From Pseudotabrizicola alkalilacus (GTDB taxonomy: Bacteria; Pseudomonadota; Alphaproteobacteria; Rhodobacterales; Rhodobacteraceae), in contig NZ_QWEY01000003.1 in assembly GCF_003443995.1 (NCBI RefSeq), positions 62,001-126,000 on the forward strand: DNA of 64,000 nucleotides, read 5' to 3'. This document shows, in pieces, positions 51,080 through 59,830 of the stretch. Each line of letters opens with the position of its first letter. Within the stretch, counting starts at the first letter, position 1. Under the pieces are notes generated by a model. It was not told the DNA's origin and ran no database searches. It saw only the letters and a list, made by a program, of their open reading frames with translations. Position numbers and translations under genes: made by a program.

Positions 51080-52672
51080 TCAGCGCTTTCGCAGCAGCGA
51101 TCCCAGCACACCACGCACAAGCGCCTCGCCCGATTTGGCAACGAACTGGCCTGATTTGTTGCCAAACTGGCGGGCAAAGCTCTTGGCCAGTGTCTCGCTG
51201 ACCGAATCGCTGCGGCGGCCGCCGGGTTTGGGGGCGGCGTTGCCGTTTCGTGCCGCGCCTCCGCCCTCATAACGGCGGCCCCGGTTGAATGTCTCGGTGC
51301 CGCCGTTCGGTCCGGCCTCTGCCGGTGACGGGGTGGCCTCATCCGGTCGGGCCGCCTCAGTCGCCGCTTTTTGCTCCCGCGCACGCAGCCTTTCATAGGC
51401 GCTGTCGCGGTCGATCACGGTGTCGTATTTACCCGCGAGCGGCGATGCCGCCATCAGCTGCGCCCGCATTGACGGATCAATCGGCCCGAGCTGGCTGGAC
51501 GGCGGCCGGATCAGCGTGCGCTGCACGATGCCCGGAATACCCTTGCGCTCCAGAAACGACGTGACCGCCTCGCCGGTGCCGACATCTCGGATCGCGTCTT
51601 CGGTGCTGAATGCCGGGTTGTCGCGATAGGTCTGCGCGGCAAGGCGCAGGTCTTGTCGATCCTTGGCGGTAAAGGCCCGCAGGGCGTGCTGCACCCGGTT
51701 GCCCAACTGACCAAGGATGTTTTGCGGCACATCCGCCGGGTTCTGGGTGATGAAATACACCCCCACCCCCTTGGACCGGATCAGCCGCGCCACCTGTTCC
51801 ACCTTTTGCACCAAGGCTTTGGGGGCATCGGTGAACAGCAGATGCGCCTCGTCGAAAAAGAACACCAACTTGGGTTTGTCCGGGTTTCCCACCTCGGGCA
51901 AGGTTTCGAACAATTCGGACAGAAGCCACAACAGAAAGGTCGCATAGAGACGCGGACTGTTCATCAGCCGGTCGGCGGCCAGCATGTTGATCCGCCCCAA
52001 GCCATCCGCATCGGTCAGCAGCAGATCGGCCAGATCCAGCGCCGGTTCGCCAAAGAACCCGGCCCCGCCCTCGTTTTCCAGCACCAGCAACCGGCGCTGA
52101 ATCGCGCCGATCGAAGCGGGAGCGACCAGACCGTAGCGATTGGAAATCGCACCGGCATTTTCGCCGATGAACACCAGCAGCGCCTGCAGATCCTTCAGAT
52201 CCAAGAGCGGCAGTTCTTCCTCATCCGCCAGCCGGAAGGCGACGTTCAGCACACCTTCCTGCGCATCGGTCAGCTCCAGCAGCCGCGCCAGCAGCAGCGG
52301 CCCCATCTCGGCCACGGTGGCGCGGATCGGGTGGCCCTGCTGGCCGAACAGATCCCAGAACGTAACCGGAAAGGCGCGGTATTGCAGATCAAGCCCGATG
52401 GTGGCAGCCCGCGTCATGAACGGCGTGTGCAGCTTGCCCAAGGGGTCGCCCGCGACAGCCAGCCCGGACAGATCACCCTTCACGTCGGACAGAAACACTG
52501 GCACTCCGGCAGCCGAAAAGCCCTCGGCCAGGATCTGCAACGTCACCGTCTTGCCGGTGCCGGTCGCGCCGGCAATCAGGCCGTGACGGTTGCCAAAACC
52601 CAGAAGCAGCCGCTGCGGATCGCCATAATCTGCCCCACCGCCACCAACAAACACCGAAGGTTCTTCTGACAC
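51080..52672 (-). CDS. HerA-like ATPase, DUF853 family
   Basis: A 530-aa ATPase. The N-terminal FVGGGGADYGDPQRLLLGFG leads to Walker A GATGTGKTVTLQ, a conserved FLSDVKGDLSGLA, Walker B VFFFDEAHLLF and a sensor region YFITQNPADVP. The C-terminal part has a long Glu/Ala-rich helix and a low-complexity Gly/Arg tail (GRRYEGGGAARNGN). Function is unknown in most bacteria. GTG 52672 is preferred because GGGGAG lies eight bases before it; ATG 52690 is the alternative. Confidence 0.85.
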   Translation of the reverse strand: MSEEPSVFVGGGGADYGDPQRLLLGFGNRHGLIAGATGTGKTVTLQILAEGFSAAGVPVFLSDVKGDLSGLAVAGDPLGKLHTPFMTRAATIGLDLQYRAFPVTFWDLFGQQGHPIRATVAEMGPLLLARLLELTDAQEGVLNVAFRLADEEELPLLDLKDLQALLVFIGENAGAISNRYGLVAPASIGAIQRRLLVLENEGGAGFFGEPALDLADLLLTDADGLGRINMLAADRLMNSPRLYATFLLWLLSELFETLPEVGNPDKPKLVFFFDEAHLLFTDAPKALVQKVEQVARLIRSKGVGVYFITQNPADVPQNILGQLGNRVQHALRAFTAKDRQDLRLAAQTYRDNPAFSTEDAIRDVGTGEAVTSFLERKGIPGIVQRTLIRPPSSQLGPIDPSMRAQLMAASPLAGKYDTVIDRDSAYERLRAREQKAATEAARPDEATPSPAEAGPNGGTETFNRGRRYEGGGAARNGNAAPKPGGRRSDSVSETLAKSFARQFGNKSGQFVAKSGEALVRGVLGSLLRKR

Positions 52673-52883
52673 GCGCCATCTCCCCGTCACACAAATCTTT
52701 GCACCGGATCAGACCCGCGCGAACCGACAATACAATCTTAACTCTCTGATACCAGCCTTGATCTTGGCTGCATTCAGTGCCGCGCTCGGCGGTCCTGCAC
52801 ATGGCCCGTCCGGACAGGCCGGGTCAGGAAACCATGCGCCGTTTCTTCATGTTTTACAGGCGATATTGTGATCCGATTCCCGG

Positions 52884-52989
52884 TTGACGGATGCGATATT
52901 CCGCCGTAGCGTCAGCGCCATGAAGTCGGCCAGTCCGACAGGGAGCAAAAAAATAAACGTTAAAAAGGGCCGGGTCACTGGCCCTTTTT
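52884..52989 (+). ncRNA. Candidate small RNA with promoter and terminator
   Basis: In the 463-bp gap between DUF853 and ialB-like, TTGACG (52884) and TAGCGT (52107-equivalent position 52907) are 17 bp apart. They are followed by a small hairpin (GTCGG-CCA-GTCCGAC), an A-rich single strand and a strong terminator (52962-52989; AAAAAGGGCC / GGCCCTTTTT). The RNA would be about 70 nt from near 52919. A 23-codon ORF overlaps it but lacks a ribosome site. No known RNA family is recognised. The rest of the gap shows nothing supportable. Confidence 0.4.
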
Positions 52990-53153
52990 GATTTTTGAGT
53001 CACCCGTACGGCCCTGCCCAGTCGCCTGGCATTTCATGCCGTTTCTGACCAGAAGAGCTGCGCCGGGTCACGCTTTTGGCACCTGACAGTTCGGGCGCAA
53101 CATGCTAGAGCGGCGCAAGCGGTGAAAGCCCAACAGCGAAATATGGACCTGAC

Positions 53154-53816
53154 ATGACCTTTGCAGTGACATCGACCCTTTCCAAATCCTTTGCCCTGAC
53201 CCTTTTGCTTGTGTCTTCCGGCGCATCCGGCCTTTGGGCACAAGAGGCAACGACCCCCCCCACGACCGAAGGCACCGACGCAGCACCGGCGGCAGATGCC
53301 GCGGGCGCACCGGGTCTTTCCATGGGCACCGAAGTCGGGACAGAGGGGGCGCCAGCCGCCGATGGCATCGGCAGCGCCTATGTGCAGGCAAATTTCGAGG
53401 CCTGGGAACAGCGCTGCGTCCGCACCGAAGATGGCTCTGATCCCTGCCAGCTGTATCAGCTGCTGAAAGACAGCGACGGCAATGCGGTCGCCGAATTCAG
53501 CATGTTCAACCTGCCAGCCGGTGGTCAGGCGGCTGCCGGGGCAACCGTTGTCGTGCCGCTTGAAACGCTGCTGACCGAGAACCTGTTGTTGGCAGTTGAT
53601 GGCACCACGCCACGGGTTTATCCGTTTACCTTCTGCTCAAACCTGGGCTGCGTGGCGCGGGTCGGCTTTACGGCTGCCGAAGTCGAACAGTTCAAGAAGG
53701 GCGCGAAAGCGGTCATCACCATTGTACCCGTCGTCGCCCCCGACCAGAAGGTTTCGGTTGAGGTGTCGCTCAAGGGCTTCACCGCAGGCTATACGGCCGT
53801 CTCTGCCACCAACTGA
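53154..53816 (+). CDS. Invasion-associated locus B (IalB) family protein
   Basis: A 220-aa exported protein. The signal peptide ends near GLWAQ, and an Ala/Thr/Pro-rich linker runs to about residue 65. The IalB domain has FEAWEQRCVRTEDGSDPCQL and FTFCSNLGCVARVGFTAAEV, with the Cys pairs typical of the family. It probably resides in the periplasm or envelope. In Bartonella the family aids invasion; in free-living relatives the role is unknown. A terminator follows at 53842. Confidence 0.85.
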   Translation: MTFAVTSTLSKSFALTLLLVSSGASGLWAQEATTPPTTEGTDAAPAADAAGAPGLSMGTEVGTEGAPAADGIGSAYVQANFEAWEQRCVRTEDGSDPCQLYQLLKDSDGNAVAEFSMFNLPAGGQAAAGATVVVPLETLLTENLLLAVDGTTPRVYPFTFCSNLGCVARVGFTAAEVEQFKKGAKAVITIVPVVAPDQKVSVEVSLKGFTAGYTAVSATN

Positions 53817-53841
53817 CACGCGCAAGTGCGCCACAGACGAC

Positions 53842-53871
53842 AAAGGCCGCGCCCGATGGGCGCGGCCTTTT
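53842..53871. terminator. Terminator after the IalB-like gene
   Basis: AAAGGCCGCGCCC pairs with GGGCGCGGCCTTT and is followed by T. It lies between two converging genes and may serve both. Confidence 0.85.
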
Positions 53872-53888
53872 GCATGGCAGAGCATGGC

Positions 53889-55091
53889 TCAGATCCGGCG
53901 CAGCACCAGCACCGCATTCAGCCCACCAAAGGCAAAGGCATTGGTCATTGCCACCTTTACGTCGGCCTTGCGGGCAGTGTTGGGCACCACATCCAGCGCG
54001 CAATCGGCGTCAGGCTTCTGATAGCCCAGCGTCGGCGCTACCACCCCGTCGCGCAGTGCCATCAGACAGGCCAGCGCCTCAACCGCGCCAGTGCCGCCGA
54101 TGATATGGCCATGGGCACCCTTGGTCGAAGACACCAGCGGCGGGCTGGAGCCAAACACCGTGCGGATCGCCATCGCCTCATTGGCATCATTGGCGCGGGT
54201 GCCGGTGCCATGGGCGTTGATATAGTCCACCTGCCCCGGCTCCAGCCCGGCATCGTCCAGCGCGCCACGCATCGCGCGCACCGCACCATCGGCTGAGGGC
54301 ATCACGATGTCATGCGCATCTGAACACATGGAAAACCCGACCACCTCGGCCAGAATGGTGGCCCCACGGGCGCGGGCGTGTTTATACGCCTCGAAGACAA
54401 AGACCGCCGCGCCCTCGCCCTGCACCATCCCGCTGCGGTCGGCGGAAAACGGGCGGCAGGCGTCAGTGGCCATCACGCGCAAGCCCTCCCACGCCTTCAA
54501 TCCGCCAAAGGTCAGCATCGCCTCGGCCCCGCCTGTCAGCATGACCGGGGCCGCGCCAGAGCGCACCATCTGATAGGCCAGCCCCATCGCGTGATTGGAA
54601 CTGGCGCAGGCAGTCGAGACGGTAAAGGCCGGGCCGCGCAGGCCATAGGTCATGCTGATATGGCTGACCCCGGCACTGGCCATCAGCCGGGGCACGGTCA
54701 GCGGATGCACCCGATTCTTGCCTTCGGCATAAACCGCACGATAGCTGTCGTCGATGGTGCCCAGACCGCCGCCCGCCGTGCCCAGAATAACCCCCGAACG
54801 CAGGGCAAGCGCCTCATCAAACACCAGCCCCGATTGCGCCACCGCCTGCCGCGCCGACCACAGCGCAAACTGGGTCATCCGGTCATAGAGGCTCAGGCCG
54901 CGCAGATCGAAATGTTCAGTGGCGGTCCAGTCCCGGACCTGACCGGCCACCCGGATCGACAAACGGTCGATATCGGGAATGTCCAGCGGGCCAATCCCAC
55001 CCCGCCCGTTGGCAAAGGCATCAAAGGTCGAGGGCACGTCATGGCCCAGGGCATTGATGGTGCCTGCGCCGGTGATCACAACTCTGGGCAT
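53889..55091 (-). CDS. Beta-ketoacyl-ACP synthase (FabF-like)
   Basis: A 400-aa condensing enzyme. The Cys-His-His triad is intact: STACASSNHAMGLA (Cys), INAHGTGTRANDA (His) and STKGAHGHIIGGTGA (His). A C-terminal Gly-rich loop reads NAFAFGGLNAVL. It extends acyl chains on an ACP. The adjacent ACP gene (6 bp upstream) and lpxD imply use in a special lipid, for example lipid A acyl chains, and not bulk fatty acid synthesis. Compare the acpXL-fabF genes of rhizobia; this is inference. Confidence 0.88.
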   Translation of the reverse strand: MPRVVITGAGTINALGHDVPSTFDAFANGRGGIGPLDIPDIDRLSIRVAGQVRDWTATEHFDLRGLSLYDRMTQFALWSARQAVAQSGLVFDEALALRSGVILGTAGGGLGTIDDSYRAVYAEGKNRVHPLTVPRLMASAGVSHISMTYGLRGPAFTVSTACASSNHAMGLAYQMVRSGAAPVMLTGGAEAMLTFGGLKAWEGLRVMATDACRPFSADRSGMVQGEGAAVFVFEAYKHARARGATILAEVVGFSMCSDAHDIVMPSADGAVRAMRGALDDAGLEPGQVDYINAHGTGTRANDANEAMAIRTVFGSSPPLVSSTKGAHGHIIGGTGAVEALACLMALRDGVVAPTLGYQKPDADCALDVVPNTARKADVKVAMTNAFAFGGLNAVLVLRRI

Positions 55092-55097
55092 ATAAGG

Positions 55098-55361
55098 TCA
55101 GGCGGCCTTTTGCGAGACAAGGCCTTCGACCGCGCGGATGATCGCGCCCACTGACGACAAGTCAAAGTCATCGGTACCAGGGTCATTGGCGTTGAACGGC
55201 ACCGAGATGTCAAAGGTCTCTTCCAGAGCGAACACCAGCTCCACCATGGCCAGACTGTCGAGCGCAAGCGCCTCCAGCCGGGTGTCGATGGTCAGATCGC
55301 CGGGTTCCAGCAATGCCTTTTCGGCGATGATCCCGATAATGGTCTGTGCGGTCTGGGTCAT
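55098..55361 (-). CDS. Acyl carrier protein (specialised)
   Basis: An 87-aa acidic, helical protein with the phosphopantetheine site in LALDSLAMVELVFALEE (Ser of DSL). The C-terminal part is longer than in the housekeeping AcpP (TFDISVPFNANDPGTDDF then SVGAIIRAVEGL). It lies 6 bp from the ketosynthase and is divided from lpxD by 40 bp, suggesting a dedicated carrier. Confidence 0.9.
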   Translation of the reverse strand: MTQTAQTIIGIIAEKALLEPGDLTIDTRLEALALDSLAMVELVFALEETFDISVPFNANDPGTDDFDLSSVGAIIRAVEGLVSQKAA

Positions 55362-55401
55362 GCGATCATTCCTTCCTGTTCGCGCGACTTATAGAAAGCC
55401 T

Positions 55402-56481
55402 TCATGACTTCTGGATGACTTTCTCGATTGCGGCAACCTTTGCGGCCAGACGTGGCAGCCGGCGCAGCGCTTTTTGCATCTCGACATGGGTTTCAAGCTT
55501 CACCGCCGGATAGCCCAAAAGCACCCGACCGGCCGGCGCATTGGTAAAAACCTTGGTCGCGCCGCCGCAGATCACATCATCGCCGATAAAGATATTGTCA
55601 TTGACCCCGCATTGCCCGGCCAGCACCACCCGGTTGCCGATCCGCGCCGAGCCTGCCACGCCGACCTGCCCGCACAGCAGGCAATCGTCGCCCACCTGAA
55701 CGTTGTGGCCGATGTGGACAAGGTTATCCAGCTTGGTGCCGTTGCCGATGCGGGTGTCGCGGATCGTGCCCCGGTCGATGCAGACATTCGCGCCGATCTC
55801 CACATCATCGCCGATGCTGACCGCGCCCAGCGAGTGAATCCGGGTCCAGCTTTGCGCCCGGATCTCGTCGCGCTGGCCCAAAGTTTCGCGGATCTCTTCC
55901 ACGCCAGATTTCTCGGGCGTGACAAAGGAAAACCCGTCCGCCCCGATCACAGCACCCGGCTGGATGATCACCCGCGCGCCGATCTGCACCCGCGCGCCCA
56001 CCCGCGCGCCCTGCAGGATCAGCGCCTCCGGCCCGATCTGCGCGCCTTCGGCGATGCTGACATGGCTGGCAATGCGGGCATTGGTCCCAAGGATCACCCC
56101 GGCCCCGATGGTGACAAACGGCCCGATCGCCGCGCCCGCGCCAATCTGCGCGGTCGGATCAATCACGCTCATCGGATGAATGCCCGGCGCAATCGCCGGG
56201 CCGGGGTCCAGCATCCGGGTCAGGCCAGCCATCGCCAGCCGTCCGCGCGGCGCAAAGATGGCGGCCTGCAGGCCAAGCGTCTGCCAGTCCGCCCCCGGCC
56301 ACAACAGCGCCGCGCGCGCGCCCCCCTGTGCCAGACCATCCGCGTATTTGGGGTTCACCGCCAAGGCCAGATCATCTGGCCCGGCCTGCTGCGGCTCTGC
56401 CGCGCCCCGCACCATCAGCGCGCCATTCCCCGCAAACTCCGCCCCGAGGGCGGCGGCGATGTCAGCGATGCAATGGGACAT
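55402..56481 (-). CDS. lpxD: UDP-3-O-acylglucosamine N-acyltransferase
   Basis: Third step of lipid A synthesis: N-acylation with a 3-hydroxyacyl-ACP. A 359-aa protein with an N-terminal uridine-binding domain (MSHCIADIAAALGAEFAG) and a left-handed beta-helix of hexapeptide repeats (for example IGAGAAIGPFVTIGAGVILG). The catalytic His region is IHSLGAVSIGDDVEIGANVC and HIGHNVQVGDDCL. A C-terminal helical region closes the protein. ATG 56481 is preferred over 56487 because AGGAG is seven bases from it. Confidence 0.94.
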   Translation of the reverse strand: MSHCIADIAAALGAEFAGNGALMVRGAAEPQQAGPDDLALAVNPKYADGLAQGGARAALLWPGADWQTLGLQAAIFAPRGRLAMAGLTRMLDPGPAIAPGIHPMSVIDPTAQIGAGAAIGPFVTIGAGVILGTNARIASHVSIAEGAQIGPEALILQGARVGARVQIGARVIIQPGAVIGADGFSFVTPEKSGVEEIRETLGQRDEIRAQSWTRIHSLGAVSIGDDVEIGANVCIDRGTIRDTRIGNGTKLDNLVHIGHNVQVGDDCLLCGQVGVAGSARIGNRVVLAGQCGVNDNIFIGDDVICGGATKVFTNAPAGRVLLGYPAVKLETHVEMQKALRRLPRLAAKVAAIEKVIQKS

Positions 56482-56523
56482 GATCATGCTCCTTTCGCCG
56501 TCTCCTTGCGGCTGACCGGAGGT

Positions 56524-58134
56524 TTAGCCCTGAACCACAGGCAAGACCACCCCGGCCTCCTCAAGCGCCTGAAACAGTTTGGCATCCCGGCCATAGATGT
56601 CGCGGCGATAGGTCATCTGCCCCTTGGCCCCGGGCCAGGCGGTGAAATAGACCAGATGCACCGGCACCTTTTGCTCCAGCTTGACGGTGGTTTCGTTGCC
56701 GGTGTTCAAATGGCGGGCAAACTCGGCCTGCGGATCGTCCGACTGCAGCGCCAGAAGCGCATAGGCAAAATCGAACGGATCGGCCAGACGGATGCAGCCG
56801 TGACTATAGGCACGCACGTCATGGGCAAACAGGTTTTTCGAAGGCGTATCATGCAGATAGATGTTGTACTTGTTAGGGAACATGAACTTTACCAGCCCCA
56901 GCGCATTCCCATCTGACGGTGGTTGGCGCAGGCCAAAAGGAAAGGTCCGCGCCGAGTATCCGGCGAAATTCACCGCCCCGCGTGGCACCACCCGGCCGCG
57001 GTTGTCGATCACCTGCAGATGGCTGACGGCATTCGGATTGCGCTGCAGCAGCGGCAGGTATTCCTTGACGATGATCGAGCGCGGCACCCCCCAGCTCGGG
57101 TTGATCACCATATGCGCCATCTGATCCGAAAACTCGGGCGTGTGCTGATCCATCACATCCTTGCCGATCACCGAACGGGTCTCGAAGGTGACTTTGCCAT
57201 GATCCATGATCTTGGCGGTAAAGTCCGGCAAGTTGACCCAGATATGACGGTCGCCAAGCGGCGTGCCCTGCATCCAGCGCACCCGTTCCATCGCGACAAT
57301 CACCGACTTCAGCCGCTCTTCTGCCGCGATATTCAGTTCGGCCAGCGTGGCCTCGGCCGCGATGCCATCGGCGGTCAGCCCGTGATCCAGCTGGAACCGC
57401 TGCACCGCGTTCTGGATGGCGGCATCATAGCTGCGGGTGGCCGAGCGGCTCAGGTAGCCCATCGCAATCAGCCGCTCACGCAAAGCGACAACCGCATCGC
57501 CGCTGTCGCCCTGCCCCAGTGCCTTGGCCCGCACCACCGGACCCCAGCCGCCGTCGGCGATCCGCCCCTCCAGCGCCAGCTTTGCCCGCATCAGCTGCGC
57601 ATAGTGCGGCGAGTCGGGCAGCAGACCCTGCAGCAACTCCACCGGATTGCGCGCCTGCATCTGTGCCAGCAGCAACGCGGGATCAGGGCGCGCAATCTCG
57701 CGCACGATGCCGGGATCGACCGCTTTCGGGTCGGTGGCCCCGGTTTTCACATCGCGGGCAAAGGCCAGATAGGCGCGGGTCAGCGCCACCTCGGCCCGTG
57801 CGCGGTCGCCTTCGGTCTGCGCGGTGCTCAGCAGGGCCGTCAGCTTGGCGACATCATAGCGCGCCACCGGCAACCCATGCGCCCCCGCCCGCGACAGCGC
57901 CGACAGCAGGGCCGAACGGCGCTGCGCATCCTGCTCTGCCGGGCCGGTCCAGAGCGTGCGATACCCGCTGTCGCGATAGAAGGCGGCAATCACCTCATTC
58001 TCGGATGCCTCGGCGGCGATGGTCTGAACGAAGGGGCTGGGAAAGTCCTGCGCCGACGCGGGCATGGCAAGCATGAAAATAGCGGCCGAGAGCAACAGCC
58101 CACGCATACCAAAACCACCAGTCAATCGAGTCAT
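56524..58134 (-). CDS. ldtD: L,D-transpeptidase (YcbB/LdtD-like)
   Basis: A 536-aa exported enzyme making 3-3 peptidoglycan crosslinks. The signal peptide (MTRLTGGFGMRGLLLSAAIF, then MLAMPASA-Q) sets the start at 58134. A scaffold domain and a peptidoglycan-binding domain (LRERLIAMGYLSRSATRSYD; AVQRFQLDHGLTADGIAAEA) precede the YkuD domain with the active site YSHGCIRLADP. All catalytic residues (His, Ser, Cys) are present. It is divergent from a MepK-like endopeptidase. Confidence 0.9.
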   Translation of the reverse strand: MTRLTGGFGMRGLLLSAAIFMLAMPASAQDFPSPFVQTIAAEASENEVIAAFYRDSGYRTLWTGPAEQDAQRRSALLSALSRAGAHGLPVARYDVAKLTALLSTAQTEGDRARAEVALTRAYLAFARDVKTGATDPKAVDPGIVREIARPDPALLLAQMQARNPVELLQGLLPDSPHYAQLMRAKLALEGRIADGGWGPVVRAKALGQGDSGDAVVALRERLIAMGYLSRSATRSYDAAIQNAVQRFQLDHGLTADGIAAEATLAELNIAAEERLKSVIVAMERVRWMQGTPLGDRHIWVNLPDFTAKIMDHGKVTFETRSVIGKDVMDQHTPEFSDQMAHMVINPSWGVPRSIIVKEYLPLLQRNPNAVSHLQVIDNRGRVVPRGAVNFAGYSARTFPFGLRQPPSDGNALGLVKFMFPNKYNIYLHDTPSKNLFAHDVRAYSHGCIRLADPFDFAYALLALQSDDPQAEFARHLNTGNETTVKLEQKVPVHLVYFTAWPGAKGQMTYRRDIYGRDAKLFQALEEAGVVLPVVQG

Positions 58135-58457
58135 CGTGAGATCGTCCCCGTCCGTTTTTGCCGAATTTCCCCGACTTTCCGCGAAGTTGGCAGCACTGTC
58201 CATTCACGTTCCGGCCAGATACTCACGATCACCCCCGATTTCGTTACTTTCCGGCAACAGTGGGATAAGAAAAATGCAGCGCATTGTTTCCGGGACTTTC
58301 AGCAAAAATTTGCCGATGCCCGCTAAACCGGGAACCAGCGGAGAATCTGCGCTTGGGTTGCAAAACATGCTGTGGCATAAGACTGGCACACTTGGGGATG
58401 AAGTGCAGACGAACCGCCATCAAGGTGGTCAAAAATTGCGACGGGACAGGCGCTAGA

Positions 58458-59027
58458 ATGGCAGATACATCGAAGTTCGGGATTTCGCGGCGTGGCCTGC
58501 TGGGTGCGTTTGCGGCATCTCTTGTGGTTGCAGCTCCGACTTACTCCAACGCTTTCGGTCTGTTGCGCGGGGCTGGCGACATCCGCCGGATCCGTATGTA
58601 TTCAGGACGGACCGGCGAAAGCATCGACACGATCTACTGGATCGAAGGGAAGTACATTCCCGAGGTCATGACCGAAGTAAATCACTTCATGCGGGACTGG
58701 CGGTCCAATGACGTGATCGGCATCGACGCGCGCACGGTGGATATCATGGCGGCCGCCCATCGTCTGATGGATGTCAAAGAACCCTATATGATGCTGTCGG
58801 GCTATCGCAGCCCCCGCACCAATGCCATGCTTCGCTCGCAATCGGGTGGCGTGGCGAAGAACTCGCTTCACCTCAAGGGTCAGGCGGCAGATCTGCGGCT
58901 CAAGTCGCGCTCGGTCGGCCAGATGGCCAAGGCAGCGGCGGCCTGTGCTTCGGGTGGCGTGGGCCGGTATTCGCGCTCGAACTTTGTGCACATGGATTGC
59001 GGTCCGGTGCGCAGCTGGGGCGGCTGA
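58458..59027 (+). CDS. DUF882/MepK-like murein endopeptidase
   Basis: A 189-aa protein with a twin-arginine-type signal (ISRRGLLGAFAASLVV), then RMYSGRTGESIDTIYWIEGK and the peptidase M15-like metal site: LSGYRSPRTNAMLRSQSGG, SLHLKGQAADLRL and SNFVHMDCGPVRSWG. E. coli MepK (YcbK) of this family cuts 3-3 crosslinks made by L,D-transpeptidases, and the divergent neighbour is just such an enzyme. The 320-bp divergent gap has no further gene. Confidence 0.88.
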   Translation: MADTSKFGISRRGLLGAFAASLVVAAPTYSNAFGLLRGAGDIRRIRMYSGRTGESIDTIYWIEGKYIPEVMTEVNHFMRDWRSNDVIGIDARTVDIMAAAHRLMDVKEPYMMLSGYRSPRTNAMLRSQSGGVAKNSLHLKGQAADLRLKSRSVGQMAKAAAACASGGVGRYSRSNFVHMDCGPVRSWGG

Positions 59028-59080
59028 GCGGCCCGGGCTGACAGAATGGGCTGAAAATTCGCAGAATTTTCGTTTCTCGT

Positions 59081-59830
59081 TTACTCGTCGCTGTCGTCAT
59101 CCGCGGCCTGAGCCGCCGCAATCGCACGGCCACGATAACCCGTTGCCACCACAAACTTTTCGGAACTGTCCGACCGGCTGGCCGGGGGCTTCACATTGGC
59201 CACCTTGCGGAAGTTCTTTTTCAGCGTGGCCTGCATTGTGTTTTCCGCGCCCCCCGCCAGAACCTTGGCGACAAAGGTGCCATCGTCTTCCAGCACGTCA
59301 AAGGCAAAATCGAGCGCCGCTTCGATCAGCGCCACGATGCGCAGGTGGTCGGTCGCCTTGTGCCCGGACGCCGCCGCCGCCATGTCCGACATCACCACAT
59401 CGGCCCGCCCGCCCAGCCAGCCCTTGACCAGATCATCCGCCCCGTCAGACAAGAAATCCAGCTGATGCAGTTCGGCGCCGGAAATCGGCTCGATTTCCTG
59501 CAGATCGACGCCCAGCACGGTGCCGACCGGCTTTTTCGGGTTCTGCCCCAACGCATTGACCCGCTCCACCGCGACCTGACACCAGCCACCGGGCGCACAG
59601 CCCAGATCCACCACCCGCGCACCGGGTTTCAGGAAACCGTAGCGGTCATCCAGCTCCAGAATCTTATAGGCCGCGCGACCGCGAAACCCCTCTTTGCGGG
59701 CCCGGATCACGTATGGGTCGTTCAGCTGCCGCTCCAGCCACAGGGTTGACGACAGTTTGCGGCCCTTGGCGGTTTTCACCCGCACCCGCAGCTCTCGCTG
59801 GCCCCGGCCGGATATGTTCTTTTCACTCAT
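59081..59830 (-). CDS. rlmE: 23S rRNA (uridine-2'-O-)-methyltransferase RlmE (FtsJ)
   Basis: Methylates U2552 of 23S rRNA with SAM. A 249-aa protein. [20 protein letters not shown] leads to motif [15 protein letters not shown], then [12 protein letters not shown] and [16 protein letters not shown] with the catalytic Asp/Lys elements and [11 protein letters not shown]. Longer than the E. coli enzyme by an N-terminal basic segment (about residues 1-40), as in many alphaproteobacteria. The ATG overlaps the stop of ppx (ATGA), so it is translated after it. Confidence 0.93.
   Translation of the reverse strand: MSEKNISGRGQRELRVRVKTAKGRKLSSTLWLERQLNDPYVIRARKEGFRGRAAYKILELDDRYGFLKPGARVVDLGCAPGGWCQVAVERVNALGQNPKKPVGTVLGVDLQEIEPISGAELHQLDFLSDGADDLVKGWLGGRADVVMSDMAAAASGHKATDHLRIVALIEAALDFAFDVLEDDGTFVAKVLAGGAENTMQATLKKNFRKVANVKPPASRSDSSEKFVVATGYRGRAIAAAQAADDDSDE

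Noticed and set aside
52922-52990. A 23-codon ORF in the small RNA candidate
   Set aside because: No Shine-Dalgarno, and its second half is the terminator stem itself.
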